This document shows, one piece after another, positions 11,678 through 22,440 of a DNA stretch of 64,000 nucleotides. The stretch lies in the NCBI GenBank assembly GCA_035048815.1, contig JAUCBN010000021.1, positions 4,123,501-4,187,500 of the forward strand, in the 5' to 3' direction. The stretch is from Abelmoschus esculentus (Eukaryota; Streptophyta; Magnoliopsida; Malvales; Malvaceae). The first letter of the stretch is position 1; each line of letters starts with the position of its first letter. The notes below the pieces were generated by a model, which was given only the letters and a program-made list of their open reading frames with translations, made no database searches and was not told where the DNA came from. The position numbers were made by a program, and so were the translations under genes.

Positions 11678-14600
11678 ATGGGCATTAAGGTGCGTTTCCT
11701 TTTCCTTTCAAATTGGGGTTTTCTTTGCTAGAATATTGATCGATGTTTTGGGTTTTAAATTTTATGATTAGGGTTTAACGAAGCTTCTGGCCGACAATGC
11801 ACCAAAGTGCATGAAAGAACAGAAATTAGAAAGCTACTTTGGTCGCAAGATCGCCATCGACGCTAGCATGAGCATTTACCAGTTTCTCGTTCGTATATTG
11901 TCCCCTAGATTTTTTTTAAACGAAAGCTTTCGTCTTTATATAAATTCGAGGGATGAAACTAGCTAATAATGTATTACTTTTTCTTTTTAAATTTTGGGTT
12001 GACTGTAGATTGTGGTGGGTCGCATTGGGACTGATACGCTCACCAATGAAGCTGGTGAAGTTACCAGGTTTTTAATCTATTTTTTCTATTCATTCATTGA
12101 TTTTCTGTTTTTGTTTTACAGAATTGTGGTTAGCAGTTCCCTTTTCAATTACATTTTCACTCTTCATGTCGAATTTTATTTAGTTCAGAAAATGTTGACA
12201 TTGGTTCTACTTGCTTAATTCGTAGTCATCTGCAAGGCATGTTTACTCGTACAATTCGTCTTCTTGAAGCTGGGGTTAAACCTGCGTAATGTGTTTCTTC
12301 TCCTTTTCTATTCCGTTAGAAAGAAGTTAATTAATCAGCCATTTTAACTCGCACATTAGGCTCCTGATGTTGTGTATATGACTATATGGTGCTACATCTC
12401 ACAGGGCTTCCTTTTTGCTAATGATTTGTGGTATTTTCTTTCAGCTATGTGTTTGATGGGAAGCCTCCTGATTTGAAAAAACAAGAGCTTGCTAAGCGGT
12501 ACTTTGTTGCGATCTATATAAATTCTTTATTCGAGTAGAATGCTTCTTTTTCATATTTTTATTTGAAATTTATTATGTAGTCACTCAAAGAGGGTAGATG
12601 CTACTGTGGATTTGCAAGAAGCCGTGGAGGTATTTTCTCTTCAGGAACATGCAGAGTGACAAGTAAGGTTTTCTTTTGTTTTTTCACCACTAAGGAAAAT
12701 TAATTTGCTATTGTTTTATTATTAGAGTGGAAATCAGGAGGACATTGAAAAATTCAGCAAGCGGACAGTGAAAGTAAGTTCTTTTCTCATCCATTTTCTC
12801 CCAATACTAGATACGATAGCTCACTGTTTTATTTGTCATTTATTTCTGGTTGTTTAGTTATGATCTAAATACAAGAAGTACTGGATAAAATAAAACTGTA
12901 ACAAAGTGCTTTGTTGCTTCATTTTCTCTCTACTGTTTTCAGGTGACAAAGCAGCATAATGAAGACTGTAAACAACTTTTAAGACTTATGGGGGTGCCTG
13001 TGGTTGATGTGAGTGTCCTTTATTGGAGTTTAAGAGTTTTGGGTTTGGGTTTAGGAGCTAAATTCATTCTACAGAGTTGTGTTTTTTTTGTTTTCACAGG
13101 CTCCTTCTGAAGCAGAGGCCCAATGTGCTGCACTCTGCAAATCTGGAAAGGCAAGTGTCCGGTTGATAAGTTGTTTGTCTAGGGGTTAATCAATTATCAA
13201 TCCTGAAAATGGACATGCAATAACTGTATTTAACTTTGTGAGATTGGAAAGCTTTTTTCTTCTTTTAATGTCATTTTAAGAAGCATCCTATTTTAATTTC
13301 CAATATTAGCACCATTTATTTTTTATGACCTACTACCTTCAGATGTTAAAATTAAGCCTTCTTATTTATCAGGTTTATGCTGTGGCTTCTGAGGACATGG
13401 ACTCTTTAACTTTTGGAACTCCTAAATTTCTTCGACATTTAATGGACTCGAGCTCAAGAAAACTTCCAGTCATGGAGTTTGATGTTGCAAAGGTGCTTTA
13501 AGCATTATATACTTATGTACTACATTGATTTTGGGTTTGCTTTACTGATGGGGAGATGTGTTAGGTTCTGGAGGAACTGAATCTTACCATGGACCAGTTC
13601 ATTGACTTGTGCATTCTTTCTGGATGTGATTATTGTGACAATATTCGAGGTATGTGGAGGTTTCCTTTATAGTGTCTGACCCTTATGTCTTAGAATTTAT
13701 TGTAAACGCTATATGATTTCATTCTGAAGCTATGCTCAGGTATTGGCGGACAGACAGCTTTGAAGCTTATTCGTCAACATGGGTCGATAGAGCAAATACT
13801 TGAGAACATAAACAGAGAGAGGTATGGATTGTTTATATGTGGTGTGAAATGATTCATACATATTTCTTTATCTACGAACTAATTTTAGTTAACATTGATA
13901 AAAACATTTTCCTTATTCAGGTACGCAATACCTGATGACTGGCCATATGAAGAGGCTCGTCGGTTTTTTAAAGAACCATTAGTCTGCATGGACGATGAAC
14001 AACTTGATTTGAAGTGGAGTGCCCCAGATACTGAAGTGTGTAATCCCTATCCTAATTACATATTTTGTTCTGAGCAATGTGTAACTATCTTTCAAGTTCA
14101 GTGCAGCTGCATTAATTTGTAAATTTTTGTAGGGGTTGATAAACTTTCTGGTGAACGAAAATGGATTCAATATTGATAGAGTAACGAAGGTATTTCCTCT
14201 CTTATTAACTCAAAATTTTATGATATATTTTTGGTTAAATTGATAAAAGAAATGAGCATCTGATTATGTTTATTTTATTTGTTCATTAGGGAATAGAGAA
14301 AATTAAAGCAGCCAAGAACAAGTCCTCACAGGGCCGGTAAGTAACACATAGTTACATAGGACGATATATATTTATATGCTAATGCTTACTATGTTTTATC
14401 CCCTTCTCTTTCCAGATTAGAGTCTTTTTTTAAACCAGTTGCTAACACATCTGCACCAATTAAACGAAAGGTATAGTTCCACTAAGCATTTTGATTAACC
14501 ACCACTATAGTGTTCTTTTCTCTTACCTGCTGGCTGATCTATTTACATTTTTATTTGTTTCGATTGGTTGCGTTTCATATATCACATGACTTCATTTATT

Positions 14601-15431
14601 TTTTGAGTCTGCATTAGCGGGTTGTTTGTTTGGTATATATAATTATTGTTTACTTGCACTAAACTATACTGCTTGGCATTGCATAATTTATTTTGTCATA
14701 TGTGGGATTTTGTTATTTTGTAAGATTTTTATTTTAATAATAGAAAGTACATTTTTTTTTACTTTTTGAAATATATTTGGTGTTAGATAATCTTTATGAA
14801 GTGGAAAGTATGAAAGATAATACACTCTCCGATGCTTGCGTCTAGATTGATTGCCTTTTATAATTTCTCGGTGCACTTGTCTACAAGGAACCAAATGCAT
14901 GCTTTAATTTCCTTAACCAATGCTAAAATCTATGATATTCTTTCCACTAGTTTGTAACCGTTCCAAGCCCAACGGTATTGCTAGAAAGCCACCACTGGGT
15001 TTGCATTTCAAGCACTTGGTGATATTTTCAAGGGGTGTCTCTGCTTTGCTCATGAAGCTGAAAACTTGACTTGGCAATCACTATATTTATGTCTTGTTTT
15101 CTTTTATAATGATGTGTTAAGGTGTTATATTGGTTGCACTTCTAAGAATCCATGTTAGAGAAAATTTTACACATTAATAATTCGTGTTCCTTTCATATTA
15201 TTCGCATTTCATGTTGTGTTTTAGTTTTTCTCTTGTTCATTCTTCTGTGTCGCTTGTTACTCAATCATGACAACACCATCATTATTTTCTCTCTCTACTA
15301 TTTTGAATTCTGGAGTTGATTTGTGGGCCTACATGAATTTTTCTTCATCACCATGACAGGAACCTGAGAAGACAGCTAAAGAAACTAGTAATAGAAAGCA
15401 GAAGGCTGGTGGGGGTAAGAAAAAGAAATAG
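11678..15431 (+). CDS. FEN1: Flap endonuclease 1 (17 exons, complete)
   Basis: Structure-specific nuclease that trims 5' flaps in Okazaki fragment maturation and long-patch base excision repair, in the nucleus. Exons: 11678-11689, 11772-11888, 12009-12067, 12226-12285, 12445-12498, 12581-12629, 12726-12773, 12943-13008, 13100-13150, 13373-13492, 13565-13649, 13740-13821, 13921-14035, 14133-14189, 14290-14336, 14416-14470, 15360-15431; total 1149 nt, 382 residues, the family's usual length. It starts [15 protein letters not shown]. Metal-binding acidic residues are all present: Asp34, Asp87, Glu159, Glu161, Asp180, Asp182, Asp234. A helix-hairpin-helix ([16 protein letters not shown]) follows. 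The PCNA-binding box QGRLESFF is at 339-346 and the tail is lysine-rich (GGGKKKK). Intron 9 has a GC donor (gcaagt); all others are GT-AG. Nothing suggests loss of function. Confidence 0.97.
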
Positions 15432-16589
15432 TTGAACAGCTTTTGCATAAGATTAGACCTTTTGTTTTTTCAATGTGTCTGTATTTTTAACTTATTTCAA
15501 ACCCAGTAAATTGGAACCTTTGATGTTTTTCAATGCATCTGCACTTTTAACTTACTGGTTGTGCCATATGATCTTAGTAGAGGTGGTTCCAATATATTTG
15601 TTTGATTAGGAGATTAATCTTAAATCATGTATTAATTCGGATTCGATGAAATGATCCGCATGGATGCTAGTTTAAATTTAATTTAATTTTCAGTAAGAAA
15701 GTAATATTTTTATTTTTATGAACTGAAATGAGATTGTTATCATCTCAATCTATAACTTGAGTTGAGGCATTTGGTTCTTTAAGTAAGACCAGATATTCGA
15801 GTCTCGTCGTTATGATTAAAGTAAGAAGGATTGTTCTTATAACTACTCAATATTTGATTTGAATTAGTTGAATCGAGGCTCTCAAGTGCCCTTATGCAAA
15901 AGTCTCAAGAACTTGCCTTTTAACCCAACTGTCACTCTATTAACATGACACGTTAATGTTATTTTGGAAGATTATTCATCACGTTTTTTTCGGAAGATTA
16001 ATCGACGTATATATTGTGTAGTCTTTTTGTTTTAGAATTAGAGATTTAATTTAGAATTTAGATTTTAAAGATTATTTATAAGTTTTAAAAGTCCAAGTTT
16101 AGGTTTTATAGTTAAATTTATGGTTTAGTTTTTAAATAGTAAATATGCATACTTGTGTAACTTAACAAAGGCAGATCCAAGGGGCCAGTAGTGATCATAA
16201 AATTTCAATCTGATTTTTCTTAACACAAAAATTCTATATCATAAAATTTTATAATTATATCTTGATCATACAACATTTTCTTATGTTACTTTAAAATTGA
16301 AATCATTTCACATTTTTAATGTCATTAATCATATAAAATTCATAAACATATATCTTACATTAAAATTGAATCATTTCACATTTTAATGTCATTAATAATA
16401 TAAAATTCACAAACATCTATCGAAATCTTAAACTATAAAATCTAATTTATACTAAAATCAAAATTTTTAGACCTTAAAATCTAAAAAAAATCATATCTAA
16501 ACTCTAACCCTAAAATTCAACCTAACCCTCGTAACATCCTTAAAGAAAATTAATTTAGCGATAAAAAATATTTTATATTAATTTAAAAT
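15432..16589. other. FEN1 3' region and AT-rich intergenic DNA
   Basis: The first ~200 bases are probably FEN1 3' UTR (two similar phrases, caatgtgtctgtatttttaa and caatgcatctgcacttttaa, suggest a small local duplication). The rest is AT-rich with no gene or bounded element recognised. Confidence 0.45.
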
Positions 16590-16926
16590 ATTCTATAATG
16601 AGCTTTCTGTTTTTAGCCGTTAGAATGAACCGTTACAGGTTTAAATGTTGGTTTATTAAGGGTTAATTTAGTTTAAGTGGAACGGTGTGTAGAGGATCTG
16701 ATAATTAACTAAAAAAGTGTGTTTTGGTTTGGTTAAAAAATAAGGCTTACAGAGTTTTTTGTGCTTTGTCTGCATTTTTTGAATGAATCTTTGAATCCTC
16801 TTATCTATCTTCTCAACCTATCTTTTGAAAATTTTCTTCGATCTTTCTCTATTTCATAATTCTTTCAAGTTTTTGGATTAAGGATCGTGATATGTTTTAA
16901 AAATAGTTAAGGAGGTCATGATGTAG
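16590..16926. other. LTR-like unclassified sequence beside the gypsy element
   Basis: Contains aacggtgtgtagaggatctg and pyrimidine-rich leader-like DNA resembling the general layout of the neighbouring LTR, but not alignable to it. Possibly a fragment of a related LTR; no ends or duplications seen. Confidence 0.25.
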
Positions 16927-17218
16927 TGTCATGAGCTGGATTTAAATTTGTTTTATTTTTTAATTCTATTGCTATTTTATTTTTATATTAGCCGGACTGT
17001 TATGCTTTATTGAAACGGTGTGTTGGAGTATTTTTACTCTTTCCTTAAAACGTGGTCGTTTTGACCTTTAGGGTTTGTAAAAGAGGACCTTTATGCCAGT
17101 GAACCCTTATGCTGAGAATGAATGGAGTATTGACTCTCTCTATCTCGTCTATCTTCTTCCTCTGTTGTTTCTACTTTTCTTCTTTAAATTTTTTGATTTC
17201 TTGTTTAGCTTAATTACA
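16927..17218 (+). repeat. 5' LTR of the gypsy element
   Basis: Begins tgtcatgagctggattt and ends cttaattaca. Shared blocks with the 3' LTR include gaaacggtgtgttggagt and gaatggagtattgactctct. Numerous substitutions separate the two LTRs. Confidence 0.9.
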
Positions 17219-17232
17219 AAGGTATCAAAGCT
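17219..17232 (+). other. Primer-binding site, tRNA-Met(i) type
   Basis: Immediately inside the 5' LTR, aaggtatcaaagc resembles the TGGTATCAGAGC sequence complementary to initiator tRNA-Met 3' ends used by many plant LTR elements. Confidence 0.7.
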
Positions 17233-17249
17233 ATCATCGATCCAGTCCG

Positions 17250-18880
17250 ATGGTCGATAGTTTCGTGACAAGAAGTCAAGCGATGTTGCTGGCGTTGGAG
17301 GCTCAAGCAGCTCAGTTGAATCAAACAGAAACGATTCAAGTTCCTCAGTGGAAATGGAAAACTGACCGATTGCAGCAGAAAATGACTCGAGTTTTTACAA
17401 GTTCAATTAGATCTGGCACGAATGGGTTTGCGAAAGAAGGAGAACATGGCCAGTCTGCGAGTGTCCATTCTGGGAGACCTTTAGAAGTAGATTTCAACAT
17501 CTATTGCAACGACGTTGGAAAAATGATCGGTGGAGGAGCAATCTGGGCAGCAAAACCCACTATCCCAACTTGCGTTGAGTATCGCAAGACCAAGTCAGGC
17601 TCCTCCAGTGGTGGTGCAACCTAGTCCGTTAAAGGTTCAACCTAATTCGGCTCTGGGTATTATGGGATCATGTCCAGGGGTGTGAGTGACAATGGTGATT
17701 GATGTGGATAATATGGAAAGTAATCCGGTTGAAGCACAAATCTATTCTAACAATTTTGCTTACAAACGTATGTGTCCGAGATTTGATAGGAGTGATTTTA
17801 TAGGTTGGCGATCAAAGCTAGAATAATACATCGAAACTGAAGTAGTACCTGAGGAGATGCATATTCGGCTAGTAATGTTACATTTGGAATGGCGAGCTTT
17901 ATAGTGGCATTAGCTCATCACCAAGAACCATAGAGATTTAGGACAACTGAGTTGGAATCAGTATTTGAAGTTGCTTAAAGACAGATTTGCACAAGGAGGG
18001 TTCGACGATTTATTCGCTGATTTGATGAAACTAAGACAACTAGACTAGGTGGATCTCTATTATGAGGATTTCGTATTGTTACTGAATCAGGTAAACCTTC
18101 TTGAGGAGTATGTTCTCAACATTTTTAAAAATCACCTTCGCCTGAAAATTAGTTAGTTTTTGAAGCTTTTACAGTCTAAATCCTTGAGTGAAGCTTTTAA
18201 TATGGCAAAAGTTTAGAGAAGATTTTCTATCTCGTCCATTCTAGACCTCCAGGGACTTTTTTTAGACTTTCTGCAGCTGCTCCTGCCGCTTTATCTAGAC
18301 TTTTAGAGAAGATTTTTAAATCCTTGACTGAAGCTTTTAATATGACAAAACATTTAGAGAAGATTTTTGTCCCATCCATTCTATACCTCTAGGGCCTTTT
18401 TTTAGACTTTCTGCAGCTACTCCTGCCCATTTTCTAGACTTTCTGCAACTGCTTCTGTCCCTTTATCCCGTCAGTTTTTGAAGTTTTTACAGTCTAAATC
18501 CTTAAATGAAGCTTTTAATATGGTAAAACATTTAAAGAAGATTTTCTATCACGTCCATTCTAGACTTTCAGGGCCTTTTTCTAGACTTTCTGTAGCTGCT
18601 CATACCCCTTTATCCATTTCATTAAGAGCTTCACCTAACTCAGTTCGAAGTTATTCAAGTGGTCCGAATAAAACTAGGAAACAAAGAAGAAAATTACAGC
18701 AACCCAGATTAAAGAAAGAAGAAAGAAAGGGTTATGCTTTTGGTGTGCAGCCAAATACCACCCTGGCCATAAATGTACAAAATCTCAATTGTACCAGATC
18801 ATAGTTGAAAGGGAGCATAAAGAGGACCAAAAGATATTTCTAGATTATAAGAAAACAGTAGAACATATAGAGAGTCTCAC
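17250..18880 (+). pseudogene. gypsy gag remnant with CCHC knuckle and internal repeats
   Basis: The open start reads MVDSFVTRSQAMLLALEAQA and stays open to 17624. The capsid-like gag domain continues in other frames: CPRFDRSDFIGWRSKLE at 17770-17820 and LSWNQYLKLLKDRFAQGGFD at 17950-18005. A zinc knuckle CFWCAAKYHPGHKC (C-x2-C-x4-H-x4-C) is intact at about 18737-18778. Between them lie three irregular repeats (see 18181 repeat). Stops and frameshifts make the gene nonfunctional. Confidence 0.75.
18158..18625 (+). repeat. Three irregular tandem copies inside gag
   Basis: The phrase tccttgagtgaagcttttaa recurs with small changes at 18181, 18321 and 18499, each followed by a ttagagaagatttt-like segment, a ccattctagacct-like segment and agactttctgcagctgct-like text. 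Spacings are about 140 and 178 bases. Local duplication after insertion is the simplest reading. Confidence 0.75.
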
Positions 18881-18929
18881 AGTAGATAGCACTGTGTTGT
18901 CATTATAAGCCATGTGGGGGACATCTCAA

Positions 18930-19110
18930 TGGAAAACTATGAGACTGAGGATTATGATGGGTGAAATGAAATTAGGGGCCCTGATCGATTCAGGAAGTAC
19001 CCACAACTTTGTGAGTTATGGAGTGACCAAGAGATTGAATTTGTCAATTGAAAAATGATGTAGTTTGAAGGTGACAGTAGATGATGAGGATATTTGAAAA
19101 CTAAGGGATT
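18930..19110 (+). pseudogene. gypsy aspartic protease remnant
   Basis: Reads MRLRIMMGEMKLGALIDSGS followed by THNFVSYGVTKRLNLSI. The DSGS motif with THNF is the active-site signature of plant gypsy proteases. The downstream part is broken by stops. Confidence 0.75.
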
Positions 19111-19439
19111 GTGTAAAAAACAATTTTGAGAGGTTTAAGAACACAAATTTCAGACATATTTTTTAGTATTGCCATTAAAAGGTAGTAAAGTGGTATTGAG
19201 GGTTCAATAGTTGACTACCTTAGGGAAAATATGTTGGAATCTTGTAATTCTTTCCATGAAATTTTGGTGGCAGCAAAGATCAGTGAAGCTGGTGGGTCTT
19301 CAACCAACACCTATTTCTTGTATTGATGTAAGAAATTTGGTTAAGTCTCTAAAAAAAAGAGAAGGTCCTCATTATGCATAAGTGTTGTCCTTACATACTC
19401 AAGTGGAAGTGAAATTAAACAAAAAGTGAGTTTTCTCAG

Positions 19440-20820
19440 TGTTATAGAGCCTATTAAATGAGTATAAAGATATATTTAAGAAGCCTGTGAGATTACCTCA
19501 ATGAGGTATAAGGAACATCGAATTCCATTGTATCACGAAATGGCAGTAGTTAAACTTAAGTCGTACAGATATCCCTTTCATCAAAAGGATAAAATTGAAC
19601 GATTGGTGAAGGAAATGTTGCAAAATGGGATAATTAGAGATATCAATAGCTCATTTACATCTCCAGTGGTGATGATTAAAAAGAAAGATAGGTCGTGGAA
19701 GATGTGCATGGATTACCTAAAATTAAACAGGTGACAATCAAGGATAACTTCCCAATATCAGTGATAGAAGAACTTTTAGATGAATTGGGGGCTGCACAAT
19801 TTTTTTTAAATTGAATCTGAGGTCGAGATACCACCAAATAAGGATATGAAAGCCAGATATTCACAAAATTATTTTTTGAACCCATGAGGGATATTATGAG
19901 TATTTAATGATGCCATTTGAGCTCACTAATACTCCAACAACGTTTCAAGGGTTAATGATTCATGTCTTTAAAAGATTATTGAGAAAATTTATGTTGGTGT
20001 TTCTAGATGATATATTGGTGTATTCATCATCATGAGAGACTCATTTGGTGTATATAAGAGATGTACTTCAACTGTTAAAGGTTCAACAATTGTATACTAA
20101 GTATAGCAAGTGTAGTTTTAGAACAAAGAAGGTAGAGTATTTGGGATATGTGATCTCAGAGGGATGCTTGGCTATGAAAAATTCTAAAGTGCAATGTGTG
20201 AAGGAGTGGTCAATACCCAAATTTGTTAAGGAGTTTCGAGGATTTCTTGGGTTATCTGGTTATTATAAAAGGTTTATAAAAGGGTATGAGTTAATTGCAA
20301 GACCTTTGAGTGAAAAATTGAAGAGTGGGCTTGGGAATGGTCGGTTAAGGAACAAACAACTTTTGAAAGTCTTAAAGAAGCCATTTGTGCAACACAGTTT
20401 TGACTCTCTCTGATTTTCAAGAATAATTTACAGTGAAAACCGATGCTTCAACAATAGGAGTAGGAGCAGTGTTAAGTCAAAAAAACAAACCCTTGGCTAT
20501 TTTAGTAAAGGATTAAGGGCTAAACATCAAGCCCTCTCAATTTATGACAAGAATGATGGCAATTCTAATGGAATTGAAAAAATGATCAACATATTTACTG
20601 GGCAAAAGATTTAAAATAAAAACAGACCATGAAAGTTTAAAATTTTTGACAGATCAACAAGCTGTGACTCAATTTTAGAAGAAGTGGGTAGAAAAAATAA
20701 TAGGCTACGGTTACGAGAAGGTGTACAGAAAAGGGGTTCATAACAAAACAACAAATACTTTATCAAAAAAATCAAATTTTAAGGCATGTTATACATTGAC
20801 AGTAAGCAGCGTCACTACTG
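19440..20820 (+). pseudogene. gypsy reverse transcriptase and RNase H remnant
   Basis: The RT entry reads RYPFHQKDKIERLVKEML and SSFTSPVVMIKKKDRSWKMC; the catalytic box appears as VFLDDILVYSS near 19998-20030 (FLDD). It continues as KVEYLGYVISEGCLAMKNSK and FRGFLGLSGYYKRFIKGYEL at 20125-20290. RNase H begins around 20435 with KTDASTIGVGAVLSQKNKPL. Several stops interrupt it. Confidence 0.82.
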
Positions 20821-20859
20821 ACCTCTTAGACAGAATTAAAGAAACCTAAAAGAAGGATC

Positions 20860-21500
20860 CTAAACTATTGAAACTCATTAAAGATTTGGAGACTGAAAGT
20901 TCTAAACATTTCAAATATGTTTGGGACTCTCAAATATTAAGGAGGAAAGGGAAGCTAGTAGTTGGGGAAGATGAACAATTGAGAAAAGAGATAATGGGGT
21001 ATTTTTCATGGAAATCCTATTGGAGGATATTCTAGTGCACATGCTTCTATCAAAAGAGGAATTACAATGGTGTATTGGAAGGGAATGAGAAGAGAAATTA
21101 AAAGTTAGTAAGAGAGTGTATGAAATGTCAGAAAAACAAAGGTGATTTGCGACATCCTTGAGGCTTGTTGTAGCCTCTACCGATACCTGAACAGATTTGG
21201 ACATCCCTAAGTATGGATTTCATCAAAGGTCTACTAATGTTAAGGGAAAAGAATATAATCATGGTGGTGGTGGATAGACTGGCTAACTACGCTCACTTTT
21301 TACTTTATGCCATCCTTTTACAATAGTGAAAGTGGCCTAAATATTTATGGAAAATGTATTCAAGTTGCATGGAATGCCAAAAGTTACAGTATTTGACAGA
21401 TATAGGGTATTCATGAGTACATTTTGACAAGAACTGTTCAAAAAAATAAGAGTGACACTGACTCCTTCCTCGGTCTATCATCCTCAAACGGATTACCAAA
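20860..21500 (+). pseudogene. gypsy integrase remnant, truncated
   Basis: The zinc-binding region is recognisable (HASIKRGITMVYWKGMRREI, then CMKCQKNKGDLRHP at about 21118-21160), followed by the core start (WTSLSMDFIKGLLM and VVVDRLANYAHF). The end is a short VYHPQTDYQT phrase near 21475-21505. The DNA that should hold the rest of the core and any chromodomain is missing. Confidence 0.75.
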
Positions 21501-21673
21501 CAAAAAGGGTGAACTCTTTTCCAGATAAAGAGGAAGGTTAAAAAAGGGAAAAGAGTTGTCACATAAGTATTTGTGGAATGAGTGAACTCTTTCCCGGAGA
21601 ATGGCAACTAGGAGAACCTTTATCAATTGCAGCAGAGGTTTCCTCACTTTGATCCTTGGGGACAAGGATGGAC

Positions 21674-21689
21674 TTTAAGGGGGAAGTAT
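21674..21689 (+). other. Polypurine tract of the gypsy element
   Basis: The purine-rich taagggggaagtat sits immediately before the 3' LTR, the expected plus-strand primer position. Confidence 0.65.
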
Positions 21690-21986
21690 TGTCATGAGAT
21701 GGATTTAAATTTGTTTTATTTTTTAAATTTTGTTGTTATTCATTTTTTATTTTAGCTGGACCGTTAGACTTTATTGAAACGGTGTGTTGGAGTGTTTTTA
21801 CTCTTTCCCTAAAATATGACTGTTTTAACCTTTATGGTTTGTAAAAGGGGGCCTTTGTGTCAGTGAACCCTTATGCCGAGAATGAATGGAGTATTGACTC
21901 TCTCTTTCTCTCTGCTTGTTTATCTTCTTCTACTATTTCTATTTTTCTTCTCTAAATTTTTCGATTTCTTGTTTAGTTTAATTACA
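21690..21986 (+). repeat. 3' LTR of the gypsy element
   Basis: Begins tgtcatgagatggattt and ends tttaattaca; aligns along its whole length with the 5' LTR. Confidence 0.9.
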
Positions 21987-22440
21987 TACAGTTTGAAAAG
22001 CTGAAGTATTGGATCTTGAATAATTTTTATTTTAGTTACAATAAAGATTTAACCATAAATAATATTTTTTAGTAGTCTTTTCGATTTTTTAAGGTTTTAT
22101 CTTGACTAATTTAGATCAATTCGCATTGTATACCTAATATTGTTAGGTAAGTTTTCTAACGAGGACTTTATATATAATTTTTTGATTCTAAAATCTTACT
22201 TGAACGATATTAAACTACTTATCAGTTAAACCAATTCAATTGAGACCCTTGCATAATATTTTAAAAGTACATGAGTAGTCATTTTCTTTTTTCCTTATTG
22301 TTCGTTTTTCTTAGTTTTCTTTTTTCCTTTTTATATATTATAGGCCGCAATATTAATTGTGTTAATTGAAGTGATTCTAGGAGAAGCCCTTTAAAAAAGG
22401 ACTAAAAAAGCCTTGACCGGTTTACGCAGTCATTTTGTGT
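21987..22440. other. AT-rich spacer before the tandem array
   Basis: No coding potential. At 22386-22440 it carries agaagccctttaaaaaagga and gccttgaccggtttacgcag, sequence echoed at the far side of the arrays near 25350-25430. Confidence 0.4.

Larger units (their letters stand above)
16927..21986 (+). mobile_element. Ty3/gypsy LTR retrotransposon, structurally complete but decayed
   Basis: A 5,060 bp element with two similar LTRs (16927-17218, 292 bp; 21690-21986, 297 bp), a primer-binding site, gag, protease, RT, RNase H, integrase and a polypurine tract in the normal gypsy order. The LTRs begin TGTCATGAG and end ATTACA. The flanking 5-mers are tgtag and tacag, which agree only imperfectly. 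Coding parts carry many stops and frameshifts, and the LTRs differ at many positions, so the insertion is old and inactive. Integrase is shortened: soon after HPQTD near 21480 the frame dissolves. Confidence 0.88.
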
